A DNA stretch of 64,000 nt from Anaerosalibacter massiliensis (GCA_000751555.1 CCEZ01000049.1:1-64000), one strand, 5' to 3'; shown: positions 55,234 through 64,000, counted from the first letter of the stretch. Made by a program: numbers and translations. The notes: generated by a model from the sequence alone, not told the origin.

Positions 55234-55956
55234 TTATTCTTTTTTGAAATTTTGGATTTCTTCTTTACTCAGCTCCCTATATTCTCCAGGAAGAAGCTTT
55301 TCGTCTAATTTAATATTTCCCATGGACATTCTTTTCAAATATACAACCTCCATGTCTATAGCTTCAAACATTCGCTTTACTTGATGAAATTTCCCTTCAA
55401 TTATTGTTAAATAAACTTTAGATATATAATTTGACTCAATTATTTCTAATTTAGAATCTAAAGTCTTGTATCCATCATCCAAAATTATTCCATCTTTAAA
55501 TAAACTAATATGCTTTTCATCTACATATCCATCTACTTCTACATAATATTTTTTATTTACTCTATTTTTAGGTGATAATAATTTGTGAGTAAATCTTCCA
55601 TCATTAGTTAGTATCAAAAGTCCCTCTGTATCCTTATCTAACCTTCCTACTGGATATGGACTAAAAGATAAGTATTTTCTATCTAATAAATCTAAAACAG
55701 TACTAGAAAAAGGATCTCTAGTAGATGAAATCACTCCCTTAGGTTTATTCATCATAATGTAAATATATTTTTTATATTCTATTATTTCTCCATCTATGTT
55801 TATTTCATCTTTATATGGATCAACTTTTATTGAATTGTTTTTTGCAATCTGCCCATTGACTATTACCCTACCATTTTTTATACACTGTTTCATTTCTTTT
55901 CTACTACCATATCCCATATTGGAAAGTACTTTATCTAATCGTTCTTTTTTAATCAT
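55234..55956 (-). CDS. RsuA-family 16S rRNA pseudouridine synthase
   Basis: The 240-aa protein has an N-terminal S4 domain (ERLDKVLSNMGYGSRKEMKQC) and the RsuA core with MNKPKGVISSTRD and the catalytic Asp in PVGRLDKDTEGLLILTNDG. The GKFHQVKRMFEA strand is typical. RsuA-like enzymes modify 16S U516 or 23S rRNA; the substrate is not decided. GGAGGG precedes the ATG. Confidence 0.92.
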   Translation of the reverse strand: MIKKERLDKVLSNMGYGSRKEMKQCIKNGRVIVNGQIAKNNSIKVDPYKDEINIDGEIIEYKKYIYIMMNKPKGVISSTRDPFSSTVLDLLDRKYLSFSPYPVGRLDKDTEGLLILTNDGRFTHKLLSPKNRVNKKYYVEVDGYVDEKHISLFKDGIILDDGYKTLDSKLEIIESNYISKVYLTIIEGKFHQVKRMFEAIDMEVVYLKRMSMGNIKLDEKLLPGEYRELSKEEIQNFKKE

Positions 55957-56102
55957 TGAACCCTCCTTAATCTACTCTACAATTATATTATACACTATTT
56001 TTATTATTTATTTCAAAATATTGATATTAGAATAATTTATATGAAATAAGATAAAATAATAATATATATTTTTCTATAACAAATATAGAAAGGAGAATAC
56101 TA

Positions 56103-56279
56103 TTGAGAGTAGATAAGACTGATTCACCATTAGATGGTGTTAAATGTGTTGTTAATACTTGTCAGTACCATGAGCAAGGAGATTATTGCACTGCCGAAGC
56201 CATAGAAATTCAACCTAGAAATGCTACCTCTACAGAAGAAACAGATTGCGCAACATTCTCTCCAACTACAAGAGGATAA
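56103..56279 (+). CDS. Small DUF1540-type cysteine protein
   Basis: A 58-aa ORF starts at TTG 56103 with AAAGGAG 8 nt upstream and ends just before a terminator. It has four cysteines (C15, C20, C29, C49) arranged as in DUF1540 proteins, small metal- or redox-type domains with C-x4-C then CTAEAIEI and DCATF. The gene was too short for routine ORF calling. It lies alone on the plus strand. Function is unknown, but the domain is common in sporeformers. Confidence 0.82.
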   Translation: MRVDKTDSPLDGVKCVVNTCQYHEQGDYCTAEAIEIQPRNATSTEETDCATFSPTTRG

Positions 56280-56309
56280 AATAAGGCAGAATCTTCTGCC
56301 TTATTTTAT
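56278..56309. terminator. Bidirectional terminator
   Basis: AAAATAAGGCAGAA and TTCTGCCTTATTTT form a perfect 14-bp stem with a 2-nt loop (56278-56291, 56294-56307). It closes both the DUF1540 gene (+) and the P-loop gene (-), whose stop codon overlaps it. Confidence 0.92.
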
Positions 56310-56726
56310 TTCTAATTCTTCAGCCTTTACTTTTAAAGTTTCAGGAATCTGAGCTAAAGTATAGTCTAACCCAATATAAATTTCTGTATTAAACTTTCCA
56401 CTTATTATTTCTAAGGTTTCATATAGGTTTTTTAAATCTTCTGTGCCTATGTCTATGATTTTATATATACCATCTACATAAATCTTTTCTAAATCATAAT
56501 CCATGCCAATAATACCACATAAAAAGCCATAGAAAGATTCAATATTTTTTATATTGAACTCCATGGCATTTATCAATCTTACTGAAGAATCAAGACTAAA
56601 TATATGGTTGTCATCTACATCAATAAAAGCAATATTTCCATTTCCAATTTTTATTTCTTCATTTGCCATTTCAATTAAACGCTTAGTTTTACCAGTACCT
56701 TTAGTACCACAAATAAATTTTACCAT
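56301..56726 (-). CDS. Small P-loop protein of unknown function
   Basis: The 141-aa protein begins with a Walker A motif GTKGTGKTK (about residues 6-14) and has an IAFIDVDDNH strand that could supply a Walker B Asp. It is too short for a full ATPase core beyond one domain. Similar clostridial proteins are annotated loosely as PilT-like, which I cannot verify. ATG at 56726 is chosen with GGAGGAG upstream. Confidence 0.68.
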   Translation of the reverse strand: MVKFICGTKGTGKTKRLIEMANEEIKIGNGNIAFIDVDDNHIFSLDSSVRLINAMEFNIKNIESFYGFLCGIIGMDYDLEKIYVDGIYKIIDIGTEDLKNLYETLEIISGKFNTEIYIGLDYTLAQIPETLKVKAEELEIK

Positions 56727-56811
56727 TTCTACCACTCCTCCAACCTTATATTTAAAAACCTTGTATAAGTATATTTTCTACAAAGAAATAGTTTTTCCTT
56801 CATTTTTTTCA

Positions 56812-57768
56812 TTATTTTTTAAATTTTTTTAAAGCTTTTCCATTTAAATAATTGCATCTCTTTCCTTGATAAGTTTTTCTCATCTCCATATTTTTAACAA
56901 TATTATCTCTAATTTTCCACCAGCTCTCATTCCAGTTTACAAAAAGAGAATTTTCTTCTGGAGCTCTTCCAATAATTCTTTGAACTATTATATCCTCATT
57001 TAAATATTCTAAAAATGTAATAACTCTTTCCATATATTCCTCTTTTGAAATTATAGATATCTTTCCCTCATTATATAGACTCCCTAAAACCGTATCTTCT
57101 AAAATATAAAGAGCATGAAGTTTTACTTCTTCTAATTTAAGAGCAGAAACAATCTTAGCACTTTCTATTACATCATTTTTATCATCCCAAGGTAAATTTA
57201 GTATTAAATGAGCACAAGTTCTGATTCCATATTTTTTACATAGTAAAACACTATCTATGAACTCAGCCAATGTATGTCCTCTATTTATTTTATAAAGAGT
57301 GTGATAATTAACAGTTTGAAGACCTATTTCCATTGTAATCTCCAAATTGTATTTTTCTTTAATTTCAGATAAAAATCGTAAATATTCTTCATTAACACAG
57401 TCTGGACGAGTAGATATAGATATGCCTACTATATCCTCTACTATAGATTCTTTTATCACCTTTTTAAATTCTTCTATAGACATGTAGGTGTTAGTAAAAT
57501 TTTGAAAATAGCTTATAAACTTATTAGCCTTATATCTTTTGCTTATATATTCTTTATTTTTTATAACCTGATCTTTTACAGAAATTCTACTAGATAAGTT
57601 CTCAAAAGAACCCCCTTCTTCACCACAAAATATGCATCCACCAACTCCTATACATCCATCCCTATTTGGACAAGTTAGAGGTAGTTTTATAGGAAGTTTA
57701 TAAACTTTTTCTCCAAATCTATCTTTTAAATAATTTGAATAAACATTATATACAGTTATACTGCTCAA
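56812..57768 (-). CDS. TIGR01212-family radical SAM protein
   Basis: The 318-aa protein shows the YhcC/TIGR01212 N terminus (VYKLPIKLPLTCPNRDGCIG) and the cluster region CIGVGGCIFCGEEGG, with four cysteines (C33, C39, C45, C48) of which three bind the [4Fe-4S] cluster. HLILNLPWDD and ISTRPDCV lie in the TIM barrel. Radical SAM chemistry is certain from the fold but the substrate is unknown. Start is TTG. A 92-nt gap with a terminator separates it from the BCP gene downstream. Confidence 0.88.
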   Translation of the reverse strand: MSSITVYNVYSNYLKDRFGEKVYKLPIKLPLTCPNRDGCIGVGGCIFCGEEGGSFENLSSRISVKDQVIKNKEYISKRYKANKFISYFQNFTNTYMSIEEFKKVIKESIVEDIVGISISTRPDCVNEEYLRFLSEIKEKYNLEITMEIGLQTVNYHTLYKINRGHTLAEFIDSVLLCKKYGIRTCAHLILNLPWDDKNDVIESAKIVSALKLEEVKLHALYILEDTVLGSLYNEGKISIISKEEYMERVITFLEYLNEDIIVQRIIGRAPEENSLFVNWNESWWKIRDNIVKNMEMRKTYQGKRCNYLNGKALKKFKK

Positions 57769-57819
57769 AATATCACATCCTTTAATATTTAAATACTATT
57801 TAAAATAGTATTATACAAT

Positions 57820-57857
57820 AAAACGCAGGTCAAGTATTTATATACTGACCTACGTTT
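57820..57857 (-). terminator. Terminator of the peroxiredoxin gene
   Basis: ACGTAGGTCAGTAT pairs with ATACTTGACCTGCGT (one bulge) on the minus strand, followed by TTTTATTG. It lies a few bases after the BCP stop codon. Confidence 0.75.
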
Positions 57858-57860
57858 AGT

Positions 57861-58313
57861 TTATAGGTTTTCTTTTATAAAATTTAATACTTCTTCTGCA
57901 TGTCCTTTAGCCTTAACTTTTCTAAACTCTTTTACAATATTTCCTTCCTTGTCTATAATAAAAGTAGATCTTTCAACGCCTATATATTCCTTTCCGTACA
58001 TCTTTTTAGGTTTTAATACATCATATATTTCATGTACTTTTTTATCCTCATCACTTAATAATAAAAATTGAAGATCTAATTTATCAATAAACTTAGCATG
58101 AGATTTCAAACTATCTTTACTAATTCCTAATATTATAGTATCTAGTTTTTCAAACTCTTCATGTAAATCCCTAAACTCTGAAGCTTCTATTGTACAACCT
58201 TTGGTATTATCCCTTGGATAAAAATAAAGAACTACATTCTTTTTTCCTAAATAATCTTCTAAAGAAATCTCTTTCCCACTAGTTTCTTTCAATGTAAAAT
58301 TTAGTGCTTTCAT
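57861..58313 (-). CDS. bcp: Peroxiredoxin, BCP type (1-Cys variant)
   Basis: The 150-aa protein is a bacterioferritin comigratory protein type peroxiredoxin. The active-site stretch YFYPRDNTKGCTIEASEF has the peroxidatic Cys; the usual resolving Cys five residues later is replaced by Ser. It therefore probably resolves via an external thiol. ATG at 58313 is chosen with AAAGGAG upstream. The HAD gene upstream ends 13 nt away, suggesting co-transcription. Confidence 0.9.
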   Translation of the reverse strand: MKALNFTLKETSGKEISLEDYLGKKNVVLYFYPRDNTKGCTIEASEFRDLHEEFEKLDTIILGISKDSLKSHAKFIDKLDLQFLLLSDEDKKVHEIYDVLKPKKMYGKEYIGVERSTFIIDKEGNIVKEFRKVKAKGHAEEVLNFIKENL

Positions 58314-58326
58314 TTTGCTCACTCCT

Positions 58327-59175
58327 TTACAATTTTAATACCCATTTTAAAGTATGAGCAACACCATTTTGATTATTATTTTTTTTTGTTATAATATCTG
58401 AAACCTTTTTTGTCATCTCCGTAGCATTTTTCATAGCTATTCCAAGTCCCGCATTTTTAATCATTGCTATATCATTATTGTCATCACCTATTGCGATAAT
58501 CTCTTCAGGTAAAATCCCTTTTTTCATTCCATACTCCTCTAAACTTAGCCATTTTGTACCACATGGATTCATTACTTCTAAAAGTCCAACTCCATCATTT
58601 ATATGGGAACCAGTTAAATTATACATTATATGTAAATTGTATTTTTCAGGATATTTATCTATTAAATATAAATGAAATTCCTCTAGTTCTTTTTTTATTC
58701 CCATATATACTACTGCCAAAACCTTAGGATTGGAAACTTTAAAAACATTTTTTACCTTTTTAAATCTATCAATATTATCTGCTAAATAATTATGATATTT
58801 AAAATTATCTTTATCTAATTCAATAATCATATCATATCCATCATCATAACCATCTACATGGACAATAGGGTACAATCCTTTCTTTTTTCCTTCCTCTACT
58901 AGAATATGAAAATCATCTATATTTAAATATTTTTGTATTAATATTTCGTCATCCTTCATTCTTCTAACTATATTTCCATTGTTAGCCATTATAACTAACT
59001 CACTATCTATATTTTTAACCTTCTCTTTAGCAGACCAATACCTTCTTCCTGTAGCAATAACTATTTCATAACCTCTATCAATTGCTTTCTTTAAAGTTTC
59101 TAGATTTTCCTCTGATATTCTTTTATCATCAGTAAGCAATGTACCATCTAAATCAATAGCAATTAATTTATACAT
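58327..59175 (-). CDS. Cof-type HAD phosphatase
   Basis: The 282-aa HAD hydrolase has motif I AIDLDGTLL (nucleophile Asp near residue 8), motif II with VIATGRR, motif III Lys in the GVGLLEV region and motif IV AIGDDNNDIAMI. The cap is the Cof/IIB type (residues about 85-190). It dephosphorylates small sugar phosphates or flavin mononucleotide in relatives; the substrate is not predictable. It ends 13 nt before the BCP gene. Confidence 0.9.
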   Translation of the reverse strand: MYKLIAIDLDGTLLTDDKRISEENLETLKKAIDRGYEIVIATGRRYWSAKEKVKNIDSELVIMANNGNIVRRMKDDEILIQKYLNIDDFHILVEEGKKKGLYPIVHVDGYDDGYDMIIELDKDNFKYHNYLADNIDRFKKVKNVFKVSNPKVLAVVYMGIKKELEEFHLYLIDKYPEKYNLHIMYNLTGSHINDGVGLLEVMNPCGTKWLSLEEYGMKKGILPEEIIAIGDDNNDIAMIKNAGLGIAMKNATEMTKKVSDIITKKNNNQNGVAHTLKWVLKL

Positions 59176-59210
59176 CTATATCACCTAAGTCCCCTTCATA
59201 TTTTACTGTT

Positions 59211-60512
59211 CTAATAATTGTAGTATTCAATAAAAGATTTGTAAAGATAATAATGGTCATCTACTCCCCCTAATTCTCTTACTGAATGCATACTAAGTAT
59301 AGGGTTTCCTATATCTACAGATGGAATATCTAACTGTGTAGAAGAAATAGGTCCAATAGTTGAGCCACCTCTTTCATCCGATCTATTTACAAACTTCTGA
59401 ACAGGTACTCCTGCAACTTTGCAAATACTTTCATATACCGTAGAAGATATACTATCTGTAGTATAAGCTTGGTTTGCACTTAATTTTATAGCAGGACCAC
59501 CATTTATAACAGGTCTATTCGTTGGATCCTGTTTTTCTACATAGTTTGGATGTACTCCATGAGCCATATCTGCTGATATTAAAAATGAATTAGAAAGACT
59601 TCTATAGAAATCTTCTCTATCTCCTCCTAGAGATAAACATATTCTTTCTAAAACTGTTCTTAACATAGGGCTTGCTGCCCCTTGCTTTGTTTGACTTCCT
59701 ACTTCTTCATTATCAAATAATATCATTACATTAGTTTTTCTGTTCACTTTTGAGTTTATAAGTCCTTTAATTCCTGCATGGACCATAGCTAAATCATCTA
59801 ATTTTCCACAAGATATAAATTCATTATTTAATCCTACTATTTTTCCCTTTTCACACTCATATAGGAACAAATCAAAGTCTAAAATATCCTCTACCTCTAC
59901 ATCCAATTTTCCTCCAATTTTATTAGCTAAAAAGTTTTCTTTTTCAAATTCTTCATTAACTATAGAAAGCAAAGGTAAAGTCTCTTTTTGAGTATTTAAC
60001 TTGATTCCTTCATTTACTTTTCTATTCATATGTATAGCTAAATTTGGTATAATCATTAAAGGCTCGTCTATATTTATAAGATAAGTTTTTGGAGAGAATA
60101 AATCTTTCCCTTTTATTGTTATTCTTCCTGCCAATGATAATGGTCTATCAAACCAAGTGTTTAATATAGGTCCACCATATACTTCAGTATTAAGTCTTAG
60201 ATAGGTATTTTCTTCTATTATTTCTGGATTAGGCTTTATTTTAAATGTAGGTGAGTCTGTATGAGCACCTATAAGTTTGAAACCTTCTTTTTCAATATCT
60301 CCTTTTCCTACTACAAAAGCAATAAGAGCAGAATCATTTTTAGTTACAAAATATTTTCCTTCTTTTTTAATATTCCATCTTTCACTGAAATTCAATTCTG
60401 TAAATCCATTATAAACCAGTTCCTCTTTAACATTTTCTACCACGTGAAAAGCACTTGGACTTTTCCCAATAAAGTCTATTAGATCTTGAGCAAAGTTTAA
60501 TTCCTTAGTCAA
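59211..60512 (-). CDS. M18 family aminopeptidase
   Basis: The 433-aa protein matches M18 metalloaminopeptidases: an N-terminal LIDFIGKSPSAFHVVENV, GAHTDSPTFKIKP (metal ligands), FDNEEVGSQTKQGA (catalytic Glu and ligand) and SADMAHGVHPNY with GGPAIKLSANQAYTTD. It releases acidic or neutral N-terminal residues. Start TTG at 60512 is preferred because AAAGGATGA lies upstream; ATG at 60530 has no ribosome site. With PepD it forms a peptide-degradation set in this part of the window. Confidence 0.88.
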   Translation of the reverse strand: MTKELNFAQDLIDFIGKSPSAFHVVENVKEELVYNGFTELNFSERWNIKKEGKYFVTKNDSALIAFVVGKGDIEKEGFKLIGAHTDSPTFKIKPNPEIIEENTYLRLNTEVYGGPILNTWFDRPLSLAGRITIKGKDLFSPKTYLINIDEPLMIIPNLAIHMNRKVNEGIKLNTQKETLPLLSIVNEEFEKENFLANKIGGKLDVEVEDILDFDLFLYECEKGKIVGLNNEFISCGKLDDLAMVHAGIKGLINSKVNRKTNVMILFDNEEVGSQTKQGAASPMLRTVLERICLSLGGDREDFYRSLSNSFLISADMAHGVHPNYVEKQDPTNRPVINGGPAIKLSANQAYTTDSISSTVYESICKVAGVPVQKFVNRSDERGGSTIGPISSTQLDIPSVDIGNPILSMHSVRELGGVDDHYYLYKSFIEYYNY

Positions 60513-60541
60513 AAAAATCATCCTTTCCATTTATTTTTTTT

Positions 60542-60578
60542 AAAAAAGTACCCCAACTAAAAGTTGAAGTACTTTTTT
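60542..60578 (-). terminator. Terminator of the DUF1292 gene
   Basis: AAAAAAGTAC / GTACTTTTTT flank a second CAACT / AGTTG stem with a 2-nt internal loop on each side. T-runs are present for both directions. It is 14 nt after the DUF1292 stop codon. Confidence 0.85.
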
Positions 60579-60592
60579 AAAATAAATTTTTT

Positions 60593-60940
60593 CTATTCTT
60601 CTTCTTCAATATCTTCCTCATCTACAAATAATGTATAAAAAGCTTCTGAAACTAGTTCAAATTCTTCATCACTTTCTATTTGTTCTAATTCTATTCCATC
60701 TTCAACTTCCATGTATTCATATAAAAGTACTTCATCTTCCCCCATAGGAACTAGTGCAATATATGTCTTGTCTTCTATCTCAAACAAACCTAGTACATTA
60801 CACTCCATTTCACTACCATCTTCTAGTGTAAGATATATTATACCAGGTTCTTCATGATCATGGTCATGGTGACAACCACATTCACAATCCTCTTCTGAAT
60901 GATTGCAGCAATCATGGTTTTCTTCATGTTTATTAGTCAT
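60593..60940 (-). CDS. DUF1292 protein with a Cys/His-rich N terminus
   Basis: The 115-aa protein has a DUF1292 domain (IYLTLEDGSEMECNVLGLFEI...YIALVPM...VLLYEYME, about residues 35-85). It is preceded by a 33-residue extension containing CCNHSEEDCECGCHHDHDH, with five Cys and several His, which could bind a metal such as zinc or nickel. Most DUF1292 proteins lack this. ATG at 60940 is chosen with AGGAG upstream. Confidence 0.85.
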   Translation of the reverse strand: MTNKHEENHDCCNHSEEDCECGCHHDHDHEEPGIIYLTLEDGSEMECNVLGLFEIEDKTYIALVPMGEDEVLLYEYMEVEDGIELEQIESDEEFELVSEAFYTLFVDEEDIEEEE

Positions 60941-61019
60941 ATTCATTCTCCTTTATAATTTATTATTTAATACATATGCTTATAATATCCTATTTTAGAT
61001 TATAAGTATATATAAAATT

Positions 61020-62477
61020 TTATTTTATTTCCTCAAGAACTCCAAGTAAGAGTTCCCATGTCTTTTTAGTGGAAGATATACTCAATTTTTCTTCTGGAGT
61101 ATGAACCCCATACATATTTGGTCCAAAGGAAACCATATCCATTTCTTTGAATTTTGCTTTAAAAAGTCCACATTCAAGACCTGCATGAATTGCAGCTATT
61201 TCTAATTCTTTCCCAAACTTTTCCTTATAAACCCTTTGAAACACTTTTCTTATATAAGAATCTTCTTCATATTCCCATTCTGGATATGAAGCATAGCTTT
61301 CCCAATTCCCACCTAGCATATCTGCTATAATAGCCATTTGATTTGCTATATCTTTTCTTAAACTTCTTACAGAACTCCTTATAGAGCTTTCAAAAATAAC
61401 TACATTTTCTAGAGTTTTTACTATACCTAGATTATTTGAGCTTTCTACTAAGTCTTCTATTTCCCTACTCATAGTTTGAACACCATTGGGCATTAATATT
61501 AAAGTTCCAATTATTTTTTTAGTAGTATCATCACTAAATACTTTGTTTATATTTAATTCGCTTTTCTTCATTTCTATTCTAATATTTTTATCTGTTAATT
61601 TGAACTCATTTTTAAATGTTTTCTCCATATCTTTAATTATTTTTTCAAAAATCTCTTTACTATCCTCATTAATTGTAACTAAAGCCTTTCCACTTCTTGG
61701 AATAGTATTAGTCTTTGCTCCCCCTTCAATCTCAGCAAGATTAAAATCTATTTTCTTTCTAAGCTCATACAATAACCTTCCCATCAACTTATTTCCATTT
61801 CCTCTACCTTCATCTATCTCCATACCTGAATGTCCGCCTTGAAGACCTGTTATTTCTATTATATAAGGAGCTTTATTTTCATCACTTTTTTCCCATATTA
61901 TAGGTATTTCAACTCTATCTCTTTCTCCCCCAGCACAACTTACTAACAACTTGCCTTCTTCCTCTGAATCTATATTTATTAAAATTTTCCCCTCAATATC
62001 CTTTGGATTTAATGCATTTGCTCCATCCATTCCAGTCTCCTCCGAAGTAGTTGCAAGTACTTCTAATGGTGGATGAGGAATATCTTTAGAATCAAGGATT
62101 GCTAAACACATAGCAACTGCAATTCCATTGTCTGCACCTAGTGTAGTACCAGTCCCCTTTATATAGTCTCCATCTATTTGGAGCTTAATTGGATCTTTGG
62201 AAAAATCATGCTCTACATCAGCATCCTTTTCACATACCATATCCATATGGCCTTGTAAAACTACTGTTGGTGCATTTTCATATCCTTTTGTACCAGGTTT
62301 CTTTATTATAATGTTTAACGCTTTATCCTGAATCACCTCAAGATTATGCTCTTTTGCAAAATTTAATAAATAATTACTTACATTTTGTTCTTCTCCCGAA
62401 CAACGTGGTATTCTAGTTAAATCTTCAAAATAATAAAATACTCTTTCTGGTGTTATCTTTTCCAAAATTCTTGACAT
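61020..62477 (-). CDS. pepD: Aminoacyl-histidine dipeptidase PepD
   Basis: The 485-aa M20 metallopeptidase has GHMDMVCEKD (metal His and Asp), GADNGIAVAM, SEETGMDGA (catalytic Glu) and a C-terminal AIHAGLECG ligand. The lid domain at about 195-390 interrupts the catalytic domain. It hydrolyses Xaa-His dipeptides. It lies 19 nt after the DNA methyltransferase on the same strand, so the two may be cotranscribed by chance of orientation. Confidence 0.94.
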   Translation of the reverse strand: MSRILEKITPERVFYYFEDLTRIPRCSGEEQNVSNYLLNFAKEHNLEVIQDKALNIIIKKPGTKGYENAPTVVLQGHMDMVCEKDADVEHDFSKDPIKLQIDGDYIKGTGTTLGADNGIAVAMCLAILDSKDIPHPPLEVLATTSEETGMDGANALNPKDIEGKILINIDSEEEGKLLVSCAGGERDRVEIPIIWEKSDENKAPYIIEITGLQGGHSGMEIDEGRGNGNKLMGRLLYELRKKIDFNLAEIEGGAKTNTIPRSGKALVTINEDSKEIFEKIIKDMEKTFKNEFKLTDKNIRIEMKKSELNINKVFSDDTTKKIIGTLILMPNGVQTMSREIEDLVESSNNLGIVKTLENVVIFESSIRSSVRSLRKDIANQMAIIADMLGGNWESYASYPEWEYEEDSYIRKVFQRVYKEKFGKELEIAAIHAGLECGLFKAKFKEMDMVSFGPNMYGVHTPEEKLSISSTKKTWELLLGVLEEIK

Positions 62478-62496
62478 AAAATCATCCCTTCATAAT

Positions 62497-63912
62497 TTAT
62501 ATTTCTAGTATATACTTACTTTCAAATCCAAATACATCTACTACTTTTATAGCTATATTTCTTCTATCCTTTTTGGAAACTTTTAGTTCAACGAATCTAT
62601 TAATTTCATAAATATTTTCTTCTCTGAAATCTTGCCATCTACTAATGAATATCTCTCCATTATAATCTGGATCGATACTTATATAATCTATTAAATTTAG
62701 AGAATTCTCCTTCAATACATCCTTAACTATTTTTCTGTATTTTTCTTCAATTGGAATATTATTTATATCTATTTTATACCCTTCTAGACTAAAGCTAATT
62801 AGTTCCTTCTCATCTTCTAAACTTTTTTTATGGATTTCTCCAATACTTAATTCTCCATTATGTACTAAATCGTAACCTTTTAACCCTTGAAGTAAGAACT
62901 GCTCTCCCTCCATATCTATAAGCCTTTTTTCTACGGTTAGAGCAGAATTAGTACCTATATCTGATAATATCCATCTTCTATTAAGCCTTTCTGCTACTAC
63001 TCCAGTAGTACCACTTCCTGCAAAAAAATCTGCCACTATTGAATTTTCATCAGTTGATGATAATATTATTCTTTCTAGAAGTTTTTCAGGCTTTTGGGTT
63101 GCATACCCTACTCTTTCCTTGGAAGTTCTTCCTACCATATCTATATTCCAAACATCTTTCATATTAACTAATGTATACCAACCTATATCATCAACAAATT
63201 CTTCTACCCCCTTAAATCTATAGGGTTTTAATCCTCTATTATAGGACTTTTCTTTCTGAGAATTGAAAATATAATTTTTCGTTTTGGAATACAATAATAT
63301 AGTATCATGTTTTCTTGCAAAATATTTTTTACTTACTCCTCCAGATTTATAATTCCAAATTATTTCATTTAAAAACATATCTTTGCCAAATACTTCATCC
63401 ATAATAATTTTTACATAGTGAACTATATGCCAATCAAGATGTACATAGATACTTCCCTTATCACTTAATAAGTCTTTCATAAGTAAAAGTCGAGGATATA
63501 GCATTTTTAAATAGGAAACCACTCCCTCTTCCCAAAAATCCGAGTAGGCAAATTTTTCTACAGTAACTGTTTTGCCATTTAAAGGCAATCTTATTTTTGA
63601 ATTATAATTAGCTTTTGATAAAAAGGGAGGATCTATATATATAAGGTCTATTTTTCCTTTCATTGAAGAACAACCTTCTCCTTTTAAAACTGACTTCATT
63701 GTATATAGGTTATCGCCATAAATAAATCTATTAGTAATTTCCCTTTCTTTATATTGGCTAATTTTCCCTTTGAATAATCCATCTCTTTCCCTAGACGGAA
63801 CTACTATAGCTTCCGTTTTAATATTATGATCTTCATTTAAAATCTTTTCTACTTCTATTTTACCATTCTTTAATATATTAGGAAGCTCATTTATTATTGA
63901 TTTCCCACCCAT
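62497..63912 (-). CDS. Orphan DNA adenine methyltransferase (beta class)
   Basis: The 471-aa protein has the beta-class order: motif IV DPPF (residues 94-97) first, then the SAM-binding FAGSGTTG near residue 305. The IYGDNLYTMKSVL segment resembles type III Mod proteins, and the C-terminal 150 residues may hold the target-recognition region. No restriction gene or helicase appears in the visible neighbourhood, although the window edge lies 88 nt upstream. It is preceded by AAAGGAGG. Confidence 0.88.
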   Translation of the reverse strand: MGGKSIINELPNILKNGKIEVEKILNEDHNIKTEAIVVPSRERDGLFKGKISQYKEREITNRFIYGDNLYTMKSVLKGEGCSSMKGKIDLIYIDPPFLSKANYNSKIRLPLNGKTVTVEKFAYSDFWEEGVVSYLKMLYPRLLLMKDLLSDKGSIYVHLDWHIVHYVKIIMDEVFGKDMFLNEIIWNYKSGGVSKKYFARKHDTILLYSKTKNYIFNSQKEKSYNRGLKPYRFKGVEEFVDDIGWYTLVNMKDVWNIDMVGRTSKERVGYATQKPEKLLERIILSSTDENSIVADFFAGSGTTGVVAERLNRRWILSDIGTNSALTVEKRLIDMEGEQFLLQGLKGYDLVHNGELSIGEIHKKSLEDEKELISFSLEGYKIDINNIPIEEKYRKIVKDVLKENSLNLIDYISIDPDYNGEIFISRWQDFREENIYEINRFVELKVSKKDRRNIAIKVVDVFGFESKYILEI

Positions 63913-64000
63913 ATTTTCCTCCTTTAAAAATTCTTATATAGCTTTTATTCTATAAATTTTTAAAAATACCTTTATTCCCCTTTATATTATTATTTTTTTA

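Overview
The window is a very AT-rich chromosomal segment of a Gram-positive anaerobe. Strong AGGAGG-type ribosome binding sites, frequent TTG starts, lipoproteins, sigma-54 activators, a Fur box, BCP, AddAB and PepD-type peptidases all point to Clostridia in the broad sense, probably a Tissierellales-like lineage. That placement is inferred from gene content and composition. No rRNA, tRNA, IS element or prophage was seen. Almost all genes lie on the minus strand, so operons read right to left. || 1-9953: a type I-B CRISPR-Cas locus. The leader-proximal end of an array (1-151) and its leader (152-337) lie downstream of an eight-gene operon, cas6-cas8b(cst1)-cas7-cas5-cas3-cas4-cas1-cas2 (8521 to 338). 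A WYL-domain regulator lies just upstream. The 0.44 kb between regulator and operon is the most unusual stretch here. It holds degenerate copies of the CRISPR repeat, a perfect 31-bp palindrome, a perfect Shine-Dalgarno sequence with no start codon after it, and two copies of an 11-bp palindromic operator next to cas6. This looks like RNA-guided or protein-based autoregulation of cas genes (CreR/CreTA-like) and is the best candidate for an undescribed element. || 10-19 kb: L-cysteine desulfidase (cyuA) behind a textbook sigma-54 promoter with three copies of a 17-bp enhancer site, its likely activator, and a YbaK-type deacylase. Next comes an MFS / NarL-type two-component / ABC exporter operon and an ASCH-domain protein. 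19-30 kb: two plus-strand alpha/beta hydrolases, a Fur-box flavodoxin with a DUF3793 gene interrupted by a stop codon, an OmpR/HK/lipoprotein operon, and a four-gene ABC export system next to a degraded small secreted-peptide gene. || 30-46 kb: a MarR-controlled multidrug ABC exporter, a phosphatase-like polytopic membrane protein, an XRE-TPR regulator, AddA/AddB, ROK glucokinase, an HExxH protein and DUF523. 44-51 kb: a muropeptide-salvage neighbourhood (NagZ-like lipoprotein, NlpC/P60 peptidase, a decayed Opp/Dpp ATPase, a sigma-54 activator, dipeptide epimerase, glutaminase). 50-64 kb: housekeeping genes (uridine-kinase-like protein, CBS protein, RluA and RsuA pseudouridine synthases, MltG-like stub, small DUF1540 and DUF1292 proteins, TIGR01212 radical SAM protein, BCP, HAD phosphatase, M18 aminopeptidase, PepD) and an orphan DNA adenine methyltransferase. 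|| Several start codons were moved downstream from the longest possible ORF because a clear Shine-Dalgarno sequence points to an internal ATG, TTG or GTG. Each such case is stated in its entry.
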